From: Clostridiales bacterium
GTDB taxonomy: Bacteria; Bacillota; Clostridia; Christensenellales; Aristaeellaceae
DNA length: 64,000 bases
Assembly: GCA_004557125.1 (NCBI GenBank)
Contig: SFET01000014.1
Location: forward strand, 1 to 64,000
Reading direction: 5' to 3'
This document shows positions 1 through 8,896 of the stretch, one piece after another; the stretch's first letter is position 1; every line of letters starts with the position of its first letter. Under the pieces are notes generated by a model. The model was given only the letters and a program-made list of their open reading frames with translations. It was not told the origin of the DNA and ran no database searches. The translations under genes were made by a program, and so were the position numbers.

Positions 1-1
1 C

Positions 2-325
2 AAGCAGGTCGCAGGCACGCTGTCCGGCGGCGAGCAGCAGATGCTGGCCATGGGCCGCGCGCTGATGAGCAAGCCCAAGCTGCTGATGCTGGACGAGCCC
101 TCCATGGGCCTGGCCCCGATCCTGGTGGAGCAGATCTTCGACATCATCAAGGAGCTCAACGACGCCGGCACCACGATTCTGCTGGTGGAGCAGAACGCCC
201 GCATGGCGCTGTCCATCGCCCACCGCGCCTACGTGCTGGAGACCGGAACGATCTCCATGTCCGGCGATGCGCACGAGCTGGCCGAGGACGACCGCGTCCG
301 CAAGGCCTATCTGGGCGAAGCCTGA
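2..325 (+). CDS. livF: LivF-type branched-chain amino acid ABC transporter ATPase, 3' part
   Basis: This is the C-terminal 107 residues of an ABC ATPase whose start lies left of the window; the frame is open to base 2. The signature LSGGEQQMLAMGRALM, the Walker B segment LLMLDEPSMGLAP and the switch segment TTILLVEQNARMAL are visible. The EQN and SMGLAP wording is typical of LivF, the second ATPase of branched-chain amino acid importers, which energises uptake at the inner face of the membrane. A strong terminator follows directly, so it is probably the last gene of a liv operon that lies upstream. Family assignment is secure; the substrate is inferred from the family. Confidence 0.9.
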   Translation, partial: KQVAGTLSGGEQQMLAMGRALMSKPKLLMLDEPSMGLAPILVEQIFDIIKELNDAGTTILLVEQNARMALSIAHRAYVLETGTISMSGDAHELAEDDRVRKAYLGEA

Positions 326-341
326 AAATGTGCATATGAAA

Positions 342-382
342 GGGAGCTGTCCTCCGTTTGGAGGGCAGCTCCCTTGTTGTTC
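342..382 (+). terminator. Intrinsic terminator after livF
   Basis: A 14-bp arm (342-355), a GTTT loop and the matching arm 360-373 are followed by the T-rich run TTGTTGTT. It ends the livF transcript and separates it from the convergent DUF362 gene. Confidence 0.8.
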
Positions 383-431
383 AGGAGAGGGTTGCGCCTG
401 CGCGCCGCACAGCGGGCGCGGCACAGATGGC

Positions 432-1565
432 TTATTTGACGACGATGAGCTCGTACTTCCGGGAACCCAGGCCGATCTTTTCGCCATGCTCCAGGCAGCT
501 CTGCCACTCGGATTCCGGCTTGTTGTTGGTGAAGTGGTCGCAGAAATCGTGGAAGTCGCTCTTCTTCATGTTGTCGGAGAGCTGGCTGTTGGGCAGGGGC
601 GCGGCCTTCTGGCAGAGGTCGGCGCAGGCCTGATCCAGTGCGATGGGATCGAAGGAGGCCAGCATGCCGATGTCCGGCAGGATGGGCGCGTCGTTCTCGG
701 AGTGGCAGTCGCAGTTCGGGGACACGTCCACGATCAGGGAGACGTGGAAGCTCGGGCGGCCGTCCACCACGGCCTTGGCGTACTCCACCATGCGGCAGTT
801 CAGGTCGCGGGGTGCGTTGTTGTTCACGAAGTGGATGGCGTCGAAGTTGCAGGCGCCCAGGCAGCGGCCGCAGCCCACGCAGTTGTCGGTATTGACGCGC
901 ATCTTCTTCGCCTCGGCGTCGAACTCCAGGCCGCCGTTGGCGCACTCGCGCTGGCAGCGACGGCAACCGCGGCACAGGGGTGCGCTGATGGTGGGCTTGC
1001 CGCTGCTGTGCTGATCCTTCTTGCCCGCGCGGGAGCCGCAGCCCATGCCGATGTTCTTGATGGCGCCGCCGAAGCCGGTCATCTCGTGGCCCTTGAAGTG
1101 GGTCAGGCTGATGAACACGTCCGCATCCATGATGGCGCGGCCGATGTAGGCCTCCTTGACGTATTCGCCGCCCTGCACCGGCACCGCCACGTCGTCCGTG
1201 CCCTTCAGGCCGTCGCCGATGAGGATCGGGCAGCCCACGGTCAGCGGCGTGAAGCCGTTCTCCCAGGCGCACTCCAGGTGCTCCAGCGCATTCTTGCGGC
1301 TGCCGGGATACATGGTGTTGCAGTCGGTCAGGAAGGGCTGACCGCCCAGCTCCTTCACCACGTCCGCCACCGCGCGGGCATAGTTCGGGCGCAAGAAGCT
1401 CAGGTTGCCCAGCTCGCCGAAGTGCATCTTGATGGCCACGAACTTGCCGTCCATGTCAATCTGGCCGATCCCGGCCTTCTCCATCAGCTTCTTCAGCTTG
1501 CCCACCAGTCCGCTGCTGCCCACTGCGACGCGAAAATCCGAAAAATAAACCTTAGAATTCTCCAT
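432..1565 (-). CDS. DUF362 domain protein with two 4Fe-4S ferredoxin motifs
   Basis: This 377-residue protein has a DUF362 domain around an internal bacterial ferredoxin insert. The insert shows two cluster motifs, CRGCRRCQREC followed by CVGCGRCLGAC, around residues 197-240, so two [4Fe-4S] clusters are expected. No signal peptide or membrane segment is seen, so it is probably a cytoplasmic redox protein. The family is widespread in anaerobes and its reaction is not established. The ATG at 1565 follows GGAGGAG on the minus strand. It stands alone, convergent with livF and divergent from mnmA. Confidence 0.85.
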   Translation of the reverse strand: MENSKVYFSDFRVAVGSSGLVGKLKKLMEKAGIGQIDMDGKFVAIKMHFGELGNLSFLRPNYARAVADVVKELGGQPFLTDCNTMYPGSRKNALEHLECAWENGFTPLTVGCPILIGDGLKGTDDVAVPVQGGEYVKEAYIGRAIMDADVFISLTHFKGHEMTGFGGAIKNIGMGCGSRAGKKDQHSSGKPTISAPLCRGCRRCQRECANGGLEFDAEAKKMRVNTDNCVGCGRCLGACNFDAIHFVNNNAPRDLNCRMVEYAKAVVDGRPSFHVSLIVDVSPNCDCHSENDAPILPDIGMLASFDPIALDQACADLCQKAAPLPNSQLSDNMKKSDFHDFCDHFTNNKPESEWQSCLEHGEKIGLGSRKYELIVVK

Positions 1566-1702
1566 TTTTCTCCTCCAAAATGAAATATGTATAAGACAGG
1601 TATGATACCATTATATTCTTTTTGTCCCGTCCGCGCAAGCCTTTCCCCTTCGATCCCTCCCTCGCCGCCTGTTAAAGCTTTGAAATCTTCTGCCCCACGC
1701 GA

Positions 1703-1731
1703 TTGACAGTTGTCCATGGGCGTGGTATTAT
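1703..1731 (+). promoter_or_regulatory. Promoter of the mnmA-larE-transporter operon
   Basis: TTGACA (1703-1708) is spaced 17 bases from TATTAT (1726-1731); an overlapping TATAAT at 1729-1734 would give a 20-base spacer. It lies about 55 bases before the mnmA start. Confidence 0.65.
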
Positions 1732-1786
1732 AATCATGTTTTTCATATCTGTATTATGGGTAATATGAGGGCTGAGGGAGAGAAGT

Positions 1787-2914
1787 ATGGCCAATATCGT
1801 GGTTGGAATGTCGGGCGGCGTGGATTCCTCGGTGGCCGCGCTGCTTTTGAAGCGCGCCGGGCACGAGGTCACCGGCGTGTTCATGAACAACTGGGAGGAG
1901 AAGGACGAGTGCGGCGTGTGCACCTCGGAGCCGGACTGGGCGGACGTGCGGCGGGTGTGCTACGCCATCGGCATCCGCTGTTACAGCGTGAACTTCGCCC
2001 GGGAGTACCGGGAGCGGGTGTTTACGCACTTTCTGGAGGAGTATCGCAGGGGCCGTACGCCGAATCCGGACGTGCTGTGCAACCGTGAGATCAAGTTCGG
2101 CGTGTTTCTGGAGCTTGCGGAGAAGCTGGGCGCGGACAGGCTGGCCACGGGCCACTTCGCGCAGCTGGACGAATCCGAGGGTGAATACCGACTGCTGCGG
2201 GCAAGGGACGAGAACAAGGATCAGACCTACTTTCTGTACATGCTGAACCAGCGCGCGCTCTCGAAGGCGATGTTCCCGGTGGGGAACCTGACCAAGGCGG
2301 AGATTCGCCAGATCGCTCGGGACGCAGGCCTGCCGGTGAGCGAGAAGAAGGACTCCACCGGGGTGTGCTTCATCGGCGAGCGCAACTTCAAGCAGTTCCT
2401 CTCCGGCTATCTGCCGGCACAGCCCGGGGACATCGTGACGGTGGACGGCAGGGTCGTGGGCCGGCACGACGGGCTGATGTACTACACGCCGGGCCAGCGC
2501 CGGGGCCTGGGCATCGGCGGCAGCGGGGACGGCCGGCGCTGGTTCGTGGTGGAGAAGGATCTGAAGCACAACCTTCTGGTCGTGGATCAGGGCGAGGATT
2601 CGCCGCTGCTGTTCAGCGACACCGCCGTTGGCAGCGAGTGTACCTGGCTGGCGGGGCATCCGCCGGTGGAGGAGGGCGTGCCGCTGCGCTGTCAGGTGCG
2701 GCTGCGCCACCGGCAGCCCCTGCAGGACTGCACCATCACCCTGAAAAACGGCAGTGTGCGCATGGCCTTCGACGTGCCCCAGCGCGCGGTGACGGCGGGA
2801 CAGTCCGCGGTGTTCTATGACGGCGAGGTCTGCCTGGGCGGCGCGATTGTGGATTCGGCGGCAAAAAACAACACAAAGGAGCATGCATACGATGCAGGAC
2901 AAGCGGACGATTGA
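1787..2914 (+). CDS. mnmA: tRNA-specific 2-thiouridylase MnmA
   Basis: MnmA installs the 2-thio group of uridine 34 in tRNA-Lys, -Glu and -Gln, using ATP and sulfur that ultimately comes from cysteine. The 375-residue length is normal. The PP-loop GMSGGVDSS is at residues 7-15. The two catalytic cysteines are present, C98 in NPDVLCNREIKF and C194 in STGVCFIGE. The ATG at 1787 follows a GAGGGAGAG ribosome site. Its 3' end overlaps the start of larE by 23 bases, so the two are translationally linked, and the cysteine transporter genes continue 36 bases after larE. The neighbourhood therefore groups sulfur use with sulfur supply. Confidence 0.96.
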   Translation: MANIVVGMSGGVDSSVAALLLKRAGHEVTGVFMNNWEEKDECGVCTSEPDWADVRRVCYAIGIRCYSVNFAREYRERVFTHFLEEYRRGRTPNPDVLCNREIKFGVFLELAEKLGADRLATGHFAQLDESEGEYRLLRARDENKDQTYFLYMLNQRALSKAMFPVGNLTKAEIRQIARDAGLPVSEKKDSTGVCFIGERNFKQFLSGYLPAQPGDIVTVDGRVVGRHDGLMYYTPGQRRGLGIGGSGDGRRWFVVEKDLKHNLLVVDQGEDSPLLFSDTAVGSECTWLAGHPPVEEGVPLRCQVRLRHRQPLQDCTITLKNGSVRMAFDVPQRAVTAGQSAVFYDGEVCLGGAIVDSAAKNNTKEHAYDAGQADD

Positions 2915-3740
2915 GGAAAAATACCGGGCGCTGCAGGATTACCTGCGCGAACTGGGCAGCGTGGCGGTGGCCTTCTCCGGCGGCGTGGACTCCACCTTTC
3001 TGCTGAAGGTGGCCCACGACGTGCTGGGGGCGCGCGCCATCGCCGTGACGGCCTCCTCCTGCTCCTTCCCGGAGCGGGAGCTGAAGGAGGCGCAGACCTT
3101 CTGCCGGGAGAACGGCATTGAGCACGTGGTGTGCAAATCGGAGGAGCTGGACATCGAGGGCTTCCGCACGAATCCCACGAACCGCTGCTACCTCTGCAAG
3201 CGCGAGCTGTTTGAGAAGATCTGGGCCATCGCCCGGGAGCGCGGCATCTCTGCGGTGGCGGAGGGCTCCAACCTGGACGACAACGACGATTACCGGCCCG
3301 GCCTCATTGCAGTGAAGGAGCTGGGCGTGAAGAGTCCGCTGCGTGTGGCGGGGCTTAACAAGGCGGACATCCGCGCGCTCTCGAGGGAGCTGGGCCTGCC
3401 CACCTGGAACAAGCAGTCCTTCGCCTGCCTGTCGTCGCGCTTCGTGTACGGCGAGACCATCAGCGAGGAGAAGCTGCACATGGTGGACGCGGCGGAGCAG
3501 TACCTGCTGGATCTGGGCTTTCATCAGCTGCGGGTGCGCATCCACGGCGACGTGGCCCGCATCGAGCTGCTTCCGGCAGAGTTCGGCAGGTTCATGGAGG
3601 AAACTACCCGCCTGAAGATGTACAAGCGCCTGAAGGAGCTGGGCTTTCACTACGTCACGCTGGATCTGCTCGGCTACCGCACGGGCAGCATGAACGAGGT
3701 GCTGCCAAAGCCTGCGCCGGAGGGAACCGATCCGGCCTGA
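2892..3740 (+). CDS. larE: LarE-type ATP-dependent sacrificial sulfur transferase
   Basis: LarE proteins (PP-loop ATPases) adenylylate a nicotinic acid derivative and give up sulfur, in the known case from their own cysteine, to build the nickel-pincer cofactor of lactate racemase. This 282-residue copy has the PP-loop AFSGGVDST (28-36). C179, in SFACLSSR, falls where the sacrificial cysteine 176 of the Lactobacillus enzyme lies. Further cysteines sit in NRCYLCKREL (99-102). I chose ATG 2892, ten bases after AAAGGAG; ATG 2883 is too close to that site. No larA, larB or larC lies in the window, so the acceptor may be different here. Confidence 0.88.
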   Translation: MQDKRTIEEKYRALQDYLRELGSVAVAFSGGVDSTFLLKVAHDVLGARAIAVTASSCSFPERELKEAQTFCRENGIEHVVCKSEELDIEGFRTNPTNRCYLCKRELFEKIWAIARERGISAVAEGSNLDDNDDYRPGLIAVKELGVKSPLRVAGLNKADIRALSRELGLPTWNKQSFACLSSRFVYGETISEEKLHMVDAAEQYLLDLGFHQLRVRIHGDVARIELLPAEFGRFMEETTRLKMYKRLKELGFHYVTLDLLGYRTGSMNEVLPKPAPEGTDPA

Positions 3741-3776
3741 GCGCACATAGCATACTTTGACAGAGGAGGTGTCTGC

Positions 3777-4448
3777 ATGGATTGGACGTTCGTTCAAAAA
3801 TTCACGCCGATGTACGTGAAGGCGGCGGGATTGACGCTACGCATTGCGGCGCTGGGCATTGTGCTTTCGATGGTGGTGGGTCTGCTGTGTTGCATCGTGC
3901 AGCGCTTTCGCGTGCCTGTGCTGCGGCGCATCGTCGCGGTCTACATTGAGCTGGCCCGAAACACGCCGCTGCTGGTGCAGCTGTTCTTTCTGTACTTCGG
4001 ACTTCCGAAGGTGGGGATCAAGCTGGACTCGGAGCACTGTGCGATCATCGGCCTCAGCTTTCTGGGCGGAGCCTACATGGCGGAGGCGCTGCGCAGCGGT
4101 CTGGATGCGGTGGAGTTCTCCCAGCGGGAGGCCGGCGCCTGCATCGGACTCACAAATCTGCAGAATCTGCGCTACGTGATCCTGCCCCAGGCCCTCGCCA
4201 CGGCCATCCCGGCGCTGTGCGCCAACGTGATCTTCCTGATCAAGGAGACCAGCGTGTTCAGCGCTGTGGCGCTGGCGGATCTGATGTACGTGGCCAAGGA
4301 TCTGATCGGCATGTACTACCGCACGGACGAGGCGCTGATGATGCTGGTGGCGGCGTATCTGGTGCTGCTGCTGCCGGTGTCGCTGCTGTTTTCCTGGATT
4401 GAAAGGAGGCTGCGCTATGCAGGATTTGGTGATACGCGTACTGTTTAA
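3777..4448 (+). CDS. Amino-acid ABC transporter permease 1 (cysteine importer)
   Basis: A 223-residue polar amino-acid permease with about five hydrophobic segments and the cytoplasmic EAA loop EAGACIGLTNLQNLRYVILPQ that docks onto the ATPase. It forms the membrane channel with the next gene. The ATG follows AGAGGAGGTG. It starts 36 bases after larE with no terminator or good promoter between, so it is probably co-transcribed with mnmA-larE. Cysteine as substrate is inferred from the CjaA-like binding protein at 6254 and its Cys-codon leader. Confidence 0.9.
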   Translation: MDWTFVQKFTPMYVKAAGLTLRIAALGIVLSMVVGLLCCIVQRFRVPVLRRIVAVYIELARNTPLLVQLFFLYFGLPKVGIKLDSEHCAIIGLSFLGGAYMAEALRSGLDAVEFSQREAGACIGLTNLQNLRYVILPQALATAIPALCANVIFLIKETSVFSAVALADLMYVAKDLIGMYYRTDEALMMLVAAYLVLLLPVSLLFSWIERRLRYAGFGDTRTV

Positions 4449-5103
4449 GGGCAAGAACCTGCTGCGCCTGCTGGGCGGTCTGGGCGTGACGCTGGAGCTC
4501 TCGGCGGCGTCCATCGCGCTCTCCATCGTTCTGGGACTTATGCTGGGCATGGTGATGACGCTGAAGAACCCGCTGATCCGGCTGCTGTGCCGCATCCATC
4601 TGGAGATCATCCGCATCGTGCCCCAGCTGGTGCTGCTGTTTCTGTGCTACTTTGGCCTGGCGAAGGCCTTCGACATCCAGATTTCCGGAGAGACTGCGGC
4701 GGTGCTGGTGTTCACCTACTGGGGTGCGGGCGAGATGGGCGATCTGGTGCGCGGCGCGCTGACCTCCATCCCCCGGCATCAGATCGAGAGCGGACAGGCG
4801 CTGGGGCTTACGAAGCTGCAGATCTACCGCCACATCCTGATCCCCCAGACGCTGCGACGGCTGATCCCCCAGTCCATCAACCTGGCCACCCGTATGATCA
4901 AGACCACATCGCTGGTGATGCTCATCGGCGTGATCGAGGTGCTGAAGGTGGGCCAGCAGATCATCGACGCCTCGCGCTACGATTCGCCCGGCGCGGCGAT
5001 CTGGATCTACGCGGTGATCTTCTTTCTGTACTTTTTCATCTGCTGGCCCATCTCCCTCCTGGCGCGCAAGCTGGAGGCGAGGTGGCAGAATCAGGAGGGA
5101 TAG
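4417..5103 (+). CDS. Amino-acid ABC transporter permease 2 (cysteine importer)
   Basis: A 228-residue permease of the same family, with the EAA loop ESGQALGLTKLQIYRHILIPQ. The start is ATG 4417, eight bases after AAAGGAGG; it overlaps the preceding permease by 32 bases, which suggests coupled translation and a heterodimeric channel. The protein has the usual N-terminal and central hydrophobic segments. Confidence 0.9.
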   Translation: MQDLVIRVLFKGKNLLRLLGGLGVTLELSAASIALSIVLGLMLGMVMTLKNPLIRLLCRIHLEIIRIVPQLVLLFLCYFGLAKAFDIQISGETAAVLVFTYWGAGEMGDLVRGALTSIPRHQIESGQALGLTKLQIYRHILIPQTLRRLIPQSINLATRMIKTTSLVMLIGVIEVLKVGQQIIDASRYDSPGAAIWIYAVIFFLYFFICWPISLLARKLEARWQNQEG

Positions 5104-5106
5104 GCT

Positions 5107-5853
<747 letters not shown>

Positions 5854-5881
5854 GGACTTTGTAAATTCTTGCCATTTCCCC

Positions 5882-5910
5882 TTGACGAAAGCGGTGGAAA
5901 GGCTTATAAT
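5882..5910 (+). promoter_or_regulatory. Promoter of the cysteine leader and binding-protein gene
   Basis: TTGACG (5882-5887), a 17-base spacer and a perfect TATAAT (5905-5910). Transcription would start near 5917, at a small hairpin (AATCCG 5917-5922 with CGGATT 5933-5938) that forms the 5' end of the leader. Confidence 0.85.
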
Positions 5911-5954
5911 CACATCAATCCGATAGGAAATACGGATTAAAGGAGGGAAGAACC

Positions 5955-6032
5955 ATGAAGCGTATGATGTGCATGTGTTGTTGTCTTCGGCGTTCATCTC
6001 TCCGAAGTTGTTTTGTCGTGCGCGTTGCATGA
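5955..6032 (+). CDS. Cys-rich leader peptide of the cysteine attenuator
   Basis: A 25-codon reading frame starts at ATG 5955, eight bases after the strong ribosome site AAAGGAGG (5939-5946). It encodes MKRMMCMCCCLRRSSLRSC followed by six more residues. Four of codons 6-10 are cysteine (5970, 5976, 5979, 5982), with another at 6009. The UGA stop (6030-6032) lies 17 bases before the terminator region at 6050. Such clustered rare-amino-acid codons in a short frame with a good ribosome site, in front of a terminator and a matching transport gene, are the hallmark of a ribosome-sensing leader. The peptide itself probably has no other job. Confidence 0.82.
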   Translation: MKRMMCMCCCLRRSSLRSCFVVRVA

Positions 6033-6049
6033 CGGAATACCCTCCAAGG

Positions 6050-6080
6050 CGGGATGAGCGCAGGACTCATCCCGTTTTTT
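6050..6080 (+). terminator. Attenuator terminator before the cysteine-binding protein gene
   Basis: A 9-bp perfect stem (6050-6058 with 6066-6074), a seven-base loop and six Ts (6075-6080). It lies within the leader, 174 bases before the next gene, not after a gene. Confidence 0.85.
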
Positions 6081-6253
6081 GTGCACGAAACGGCGGAACA
6101 GATCCGGAAAGGGTGTGGTCGCGGCATGAAATACCGCAATCCGATGCGGGCGACCGACGAATGTCGGCGCTGCGAATGAAGAAATGAATTCAGACATAGA
6201 TTGACAACCGGCCCCAAAAACTTCGGGCATCGAATGAAAGTGAGGAAATCAAA

Positions 6254-7084
6254 ATGAAGCGTTTTGCAAAGATCATCGCACTGGCCCTGGCATTGGCACT
6301 GGCACTGACGACCGTGGCGCTGGCGGACTCCACCGCGCGCACGCTGGATGAGATCAGGGAGGGCGGCTCGATTGTGATCGGCGTATTCTCCGACAAGAAG
6401 CCCTTCGGCTACGTGGACGAGAACGGCGAATACCAGGGCTACGACGTCTACCTGGCCCGCCGCCTGGCGGAGGATCTGGGCGTGGAGCTGGAGCTGGTCT
6501 CCGTGGACGCCCCGAACCGCGTGGAGTACCTGCAGTCCGCGAAGGTGGACGTCATCCTGGCGAACTTCACCGTGACCGCCGAGCGCGCCGAGGTCGTTGA
6601 TTTCGCGCTGCCCTACATGAAGGTGGCCCTGGGCGTGGTCTCCCCCGACGATGCGCTGATCACCGACGTGGCGCAGCTGCGCGGCAAGACCCTGATCGTC
6701 AGCAAGGGCACCACCGCCGAGACCTACTTCACCGAGAATGAGCCCGAGGTGGAGCTGCTGAAGTTCGACACCTACACCGAGGCCTACAACGCCCTGCTGG
6801 ACGGCCGCGGCGACGCGCTCTCCACCGACAACACCGAGGTGCTGGCCTGGGCGCTGGAGAATCCGGGCTTCAGCGTGGGCGTGGACACCCTGGGCAGCCT
6901 GGACGCCATTGCGCCCGCCGTGCAGAAGGGCAACGAGAGCCTGCTGAACTGGATCAATGAGGAGATCGTGGCGCTGGGCGCGGAGAACTTCTTCCACGCC
7001 GACTACGATGCGACCCTGAAGGACGTCTACGGCGAGGCCGCCAACGCCGACAACCTGGTGGTCGAGGGCGGCGTGATCGAGTAA
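6254..7084 (+). CDS. Cysteine-type ABC transporter substrate-binding protein (CjaA-like)
   Basis: A 276-residue periplasmic-type binding protein (SBP_bac_3 family). It has an N-terminal signal MKRFAKIIALALALALA ending at VALA-DS, but no lipobox cysteine, so surface anchoring is not obvious. Segments such as IGVFSDKKPFGYVDENG, ILANFTVTAERAEVVDF, KGTTAETYF, GDALSTDNTE and the C-terminal VVEGG closely match what I recall of Campylobacter CjaA, a cysteine-binding protein. It should feed the permease-ATPase complex encoded at 3777-5853. It has its own promoter and Cys attenuator, so this subunit is set independently of the rest of the transporter. Confidence 0.88.
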   Translation: MKRFAKIIALALALALALTTVALADSTARTLDEIREGGSIVIGVFSDKKPFGYVDENGEYQGYDVYLARRLAEDLGVELELVSVDAPNRVEYLQSAKVDVILANFTVTAERAEVVDFALPYMKVALGVVSPDDALITDVAQLRGKTLIVSKGTTAETYFTENEPEVELLKFDTYTEAYNALLDGRGDALSTDNTEVLAWALENPGFSVGVDTLGSLDAIAPAVQKGNESLLNWINEEIVALGAENFFHADYDATLKDVYGEAANADNLVVEGGVIE

Positions 7085-7102
7085 GCAACCCACGGCATGA
7101 CA

Positions 7103-7134
7103 AAGCGTCGCTTCCCAACGGAAGCGGCGCTTTT
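7103..7134 (+). terminator. Terminator after the cysteine-binding protein gene
   Basis: A 13-bp stem with one G-U pair (7103-7115 with 7120-7132), CAAC loop and a short T run. Confidence 0.8.
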
Positions 7135-7139
7135 ACGTC

Positions 7140-7331
7140 TCACATCCACCACCTGCCCGCAGTGTAGAACGGCGCAAGCAGCCCTCCCAGAAACGGCGCG
7201 AGCAGGTACAGCTCTCCATAGATCCGGCGCTCCGGCAGCAGATACCGCGCGGGTGCAGCCGCGATGGCCGCCACCGACCGGATGCGCAGCCCGGCCACGA
7301 ACGCGCCGAATTGCTTGTCGATGGTATACAT
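7140..7331 (-). CDS. Possible small hypothetical protein (doubtful)
   Basis: A 63-codon frame starts at ATG 7331 on the minus strand (MYTIDKQFGAFVAGLRI...). A promoter-like TTGCCA-18-TACAAT lies just upstream on that strand, and GATGAGG precedes the start. The product is hydrophobic and arginine-rich near its C-terminus, and I recognise no family. It could equally be chance or the remnant of a gene. Nothing else is seen between the terminator at 7134 and the transporter gene ending at 7520. Confidence 0.25.
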   Translation of the reverse strand: MYTIDKQFGAFVAGLRIRSVAAIAAAPARYLLPERRIYGELYLLAPFLGGLLAPFYTAGRWWM

Positions 7332-7519
7332 GGCCTCATCCGGGTCAATCTGAGGGAAATTGTAGCACATCTGCGCCCCGGATGGCAACCGATGGGCGGT
7401 AGAACTGGCTGGAATCGCCCGTCGAATGGCGGTGGAGGGATGATTTCACTCCGGGAATCTGTTCAGGCTGTCCTTTCCTATTATATTCCGGAAATCCTGC
7501 CGATGGCGGACGCGCCGCT

Positions 7520-8080
7520 TCAGGCCGCGATCAATCCCACGGCCAGCCCTGCGACGCCGCAGAGGCACATCACGAGTATGGGGTTCCATTTGAACCTGCG
7601 CAGCGCAAGGAAGGCCAGGACAAACAGCACGGCGCCGGTCCGGTTGACGCTTTCCAGCGCCATCGCGCCGCCGCTAAAGAGCACCTGCAGCAGGATCGAC
7701 AGCCCCGCCGAGGCGATCAGCGCCACCACCGCCGGGCGCAGGCTGGAAAGCACGCTCTGCAATGTGTCCAGCGTACGGTAGCGGCCGTAGATCAGCGCCA
7801 GCAGCGACACCAGGATCAGCGCGGGGAAGATGCAGCCCAGCGTCGCCACAATCGCGCCGCCGATGCCGGCGATGCGGATGCCCACGAAGGTGGCGGAATT
7901 GACCGCGATCGGGCCGGGCGTCATCTCCGCAATGGTGATCAGATCGGTGAATTCCTGCATTGTGATCCAGCCGTGCTGCTGCACCACCTGACTCTGGATC
8001 AGCGGCATCGCGGCATAGCCGCCGCCGATGGAGAACAGGCCCACCTGCAGGAAGCTGAGGAACAGTTCCAGGTAGATCAT
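7520..8080 (-). CDS. Chromate-transporter family membrane protein, second half-size subunit
   Basis: A 186-residue membrane protein of the CHR family. It shows the N-terminal SIGGGYAAMP motif and the central MTPGPIAVNSATFVG motif found in each half of ChrA, with about five hydrophobic segments. The ATG at 8080 overlaps the stop of the preceding gene by four bases (ATGA), so the two half-size subunits are co-translated and probably form a heterodimer. Family members export chromate or related oxyanions in exchange for protons; in clostridia the real substrate is uncertain. Confidence 0.85.
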   Translation of the reverse strand: MIYLELFLSFLQVGLFSIGGGYAAMPLIQSQVVQQHGWITMQEFTDLITIAEMTPGPIAVNSATFVGIRIAGIGGAIVATLGCIFPALILVSLLALIYGRYRTLDTLQSVLSSLRPAVVALIASAGLSILLQVLFSGGAMALESVNRTGAVLFVLAFLALRRFKWNPILVMCLCGVAGLAVGLIAA

Positions 8081-8652
8081 TTCGCGCCTCCCTCCCTTCG
8101 CCGCAGCCAAAGCGCGCGCGCCACGCCGATGAGCGCCGCCGCCAGGATGATCAGAACCACGTTGGTTTTGAAGAAGAAGGTGGCCAGAAAGGCCGCGATC
8201 ATCACCAGAATTTGCAGGGGCGAGCGCTCCCGTGCGACCTTGCTGCCCAGGCTGAACACCACGTCCAATACCACGGCGGCCACGCCGGCCTGCATGCCCT
8301 TCAGCACCAAAGCGACGTAGCGGTTGGAAGCGAACGCGGCGTAGAAGGCGGAGATCACGGAGAGGATCAGAAGCGGCGGCAGAATGGTGCCCAGCACCGC
8401 CACCAGCATCCCGGCAAAGCCCGCGACCCGCCAGCCGACCAGGATCGCCGCATTGACCGCAATCGCGCCGGGGGAGGACTGGGCCAGCGCGGTCAGATCC
8501 AGCATCTCCTGCTCCTCCAGCCAGTGCAGTTCATCCACAAACTTGCGCTTCATCAGCGTAACGATAACGAAGCCTCCGCCAAAGGTGAACGCGCTGATGT
8601 ACAGCATGCTCACAAACAGCTTCAACAGGGTTTTTCCGCCGGCCTTCTTCAT
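8077..8652 (-). CDS. Chromate-transporter family membrane protein, first half-size subunit
   Basis: A 191-residue CHR-family protein with TFGGGFVIVTLM near the N-terminus and SSPGAIAVNAAILVG in the middle, matching the partner encoded at 7520-8080. The pair corresponds to the two halves of a full-length ChrA. The start ATG follows GGGAGAG on the minus strand. A promoter (TTGAAA-17-TATGAT) lies about 50 bases upstream. Confidence 0.85.
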   Translation of the reverse strand: MKKAGGKTLLKLFVSMLYISAFTFGGGFVIVTLMKRKFVDELHWLEEQEMLDLTALAQSSPGAIAVNAAILVGWRVAGFAGMLVAVLGTILPPLLILSVISAFYAAFASNRYVALVLKGMQAGVAAVVLDVVFSLGSKVARERSPLQILVMIAAFLATFFFKTNVVLIILAAALIGVARALWLRRREGGAK

Positions 8653-8702
8653 CCAAACACTCTCCCTTCGGCATCCGCCGGGCGCACAACGTCTCTCAGA
8701 AC

Positions 8703-8731
8703 ATCATAGCATCTGTGCCCGGAAATTTCAA
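8703..8731 (-). promoter_or_regulatory. Promoter of the chromate-type transporter pair
   Basis: On the minus strand TTGAAA (8731-8726), 17 bases, TATGAT (8708-8703). It is divergent from the sugar transporter promoter at 8897. Confidence 0.6.
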
Positions 8732-8896
8732 CAGAGAAGCCGGTTTTCGGATCCTTTCATTCCGCTTTCTGAATGCAGACCTGTCAGAATGACGCAGATA
8801 ACGTTTTCTACTTCTTTGAATCGCAACCTTGGATTGTGCGATATAGGGCGGCGATCTGGCTTTGTTTTGTACATTCCGTCGTTTTTGAAAAAAGAA

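Larger units (their letters stand above)
5917..6080 (+). promoter_or_regulatory. Transcription attenuator responding to cysteine
   Basis: Three competing RNA pairings are visible. Hairpin 1 pairs CTTCGG (5985-5990), just after the Cys codons, with CCGAAG (6002-6007). The antiterminator pairs TTCATCTCTCC (5993-6003) with GGCGGGATGAG (6048-6058), with one internal mismatch and two G-U pairs. The terminator is CGGGATGAG (6050-6058) with CTCATCCCG (6066-6074) and six Ts. A ribosome stalled on codons 5976-5984 would cover the 5' arm of hairpin 1 and favour the antiterminator, so the binding-protein gene is read when charged tRNA-Cys is low. With enough cysteine the ribosome reaches 6030 and the terminator forms. 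Confidence 0.78.

Noticed and set aside
6125..6178. A 17-codon ORF (MKYRNPMRATDECRRCE) between attenuator and binding-protein gene
   Set aside because: It has a CxxC, but no ribosome site; it lies downstream of the terminator and overlaps nothing regulatory that I can see.
6201..6206. TTGACA close to the cysteine-binding protein gene
   Set aside because: No -10 at an acceptable distance; the promoter at 5882 is far better.
5854..6253. A cysteine T-box or S-box riboswitch in the same leader
   Set aside because: No T-box sequence or specifier-loop layout and no SAM riboswitch core is visible; the leader ORF explains the region.
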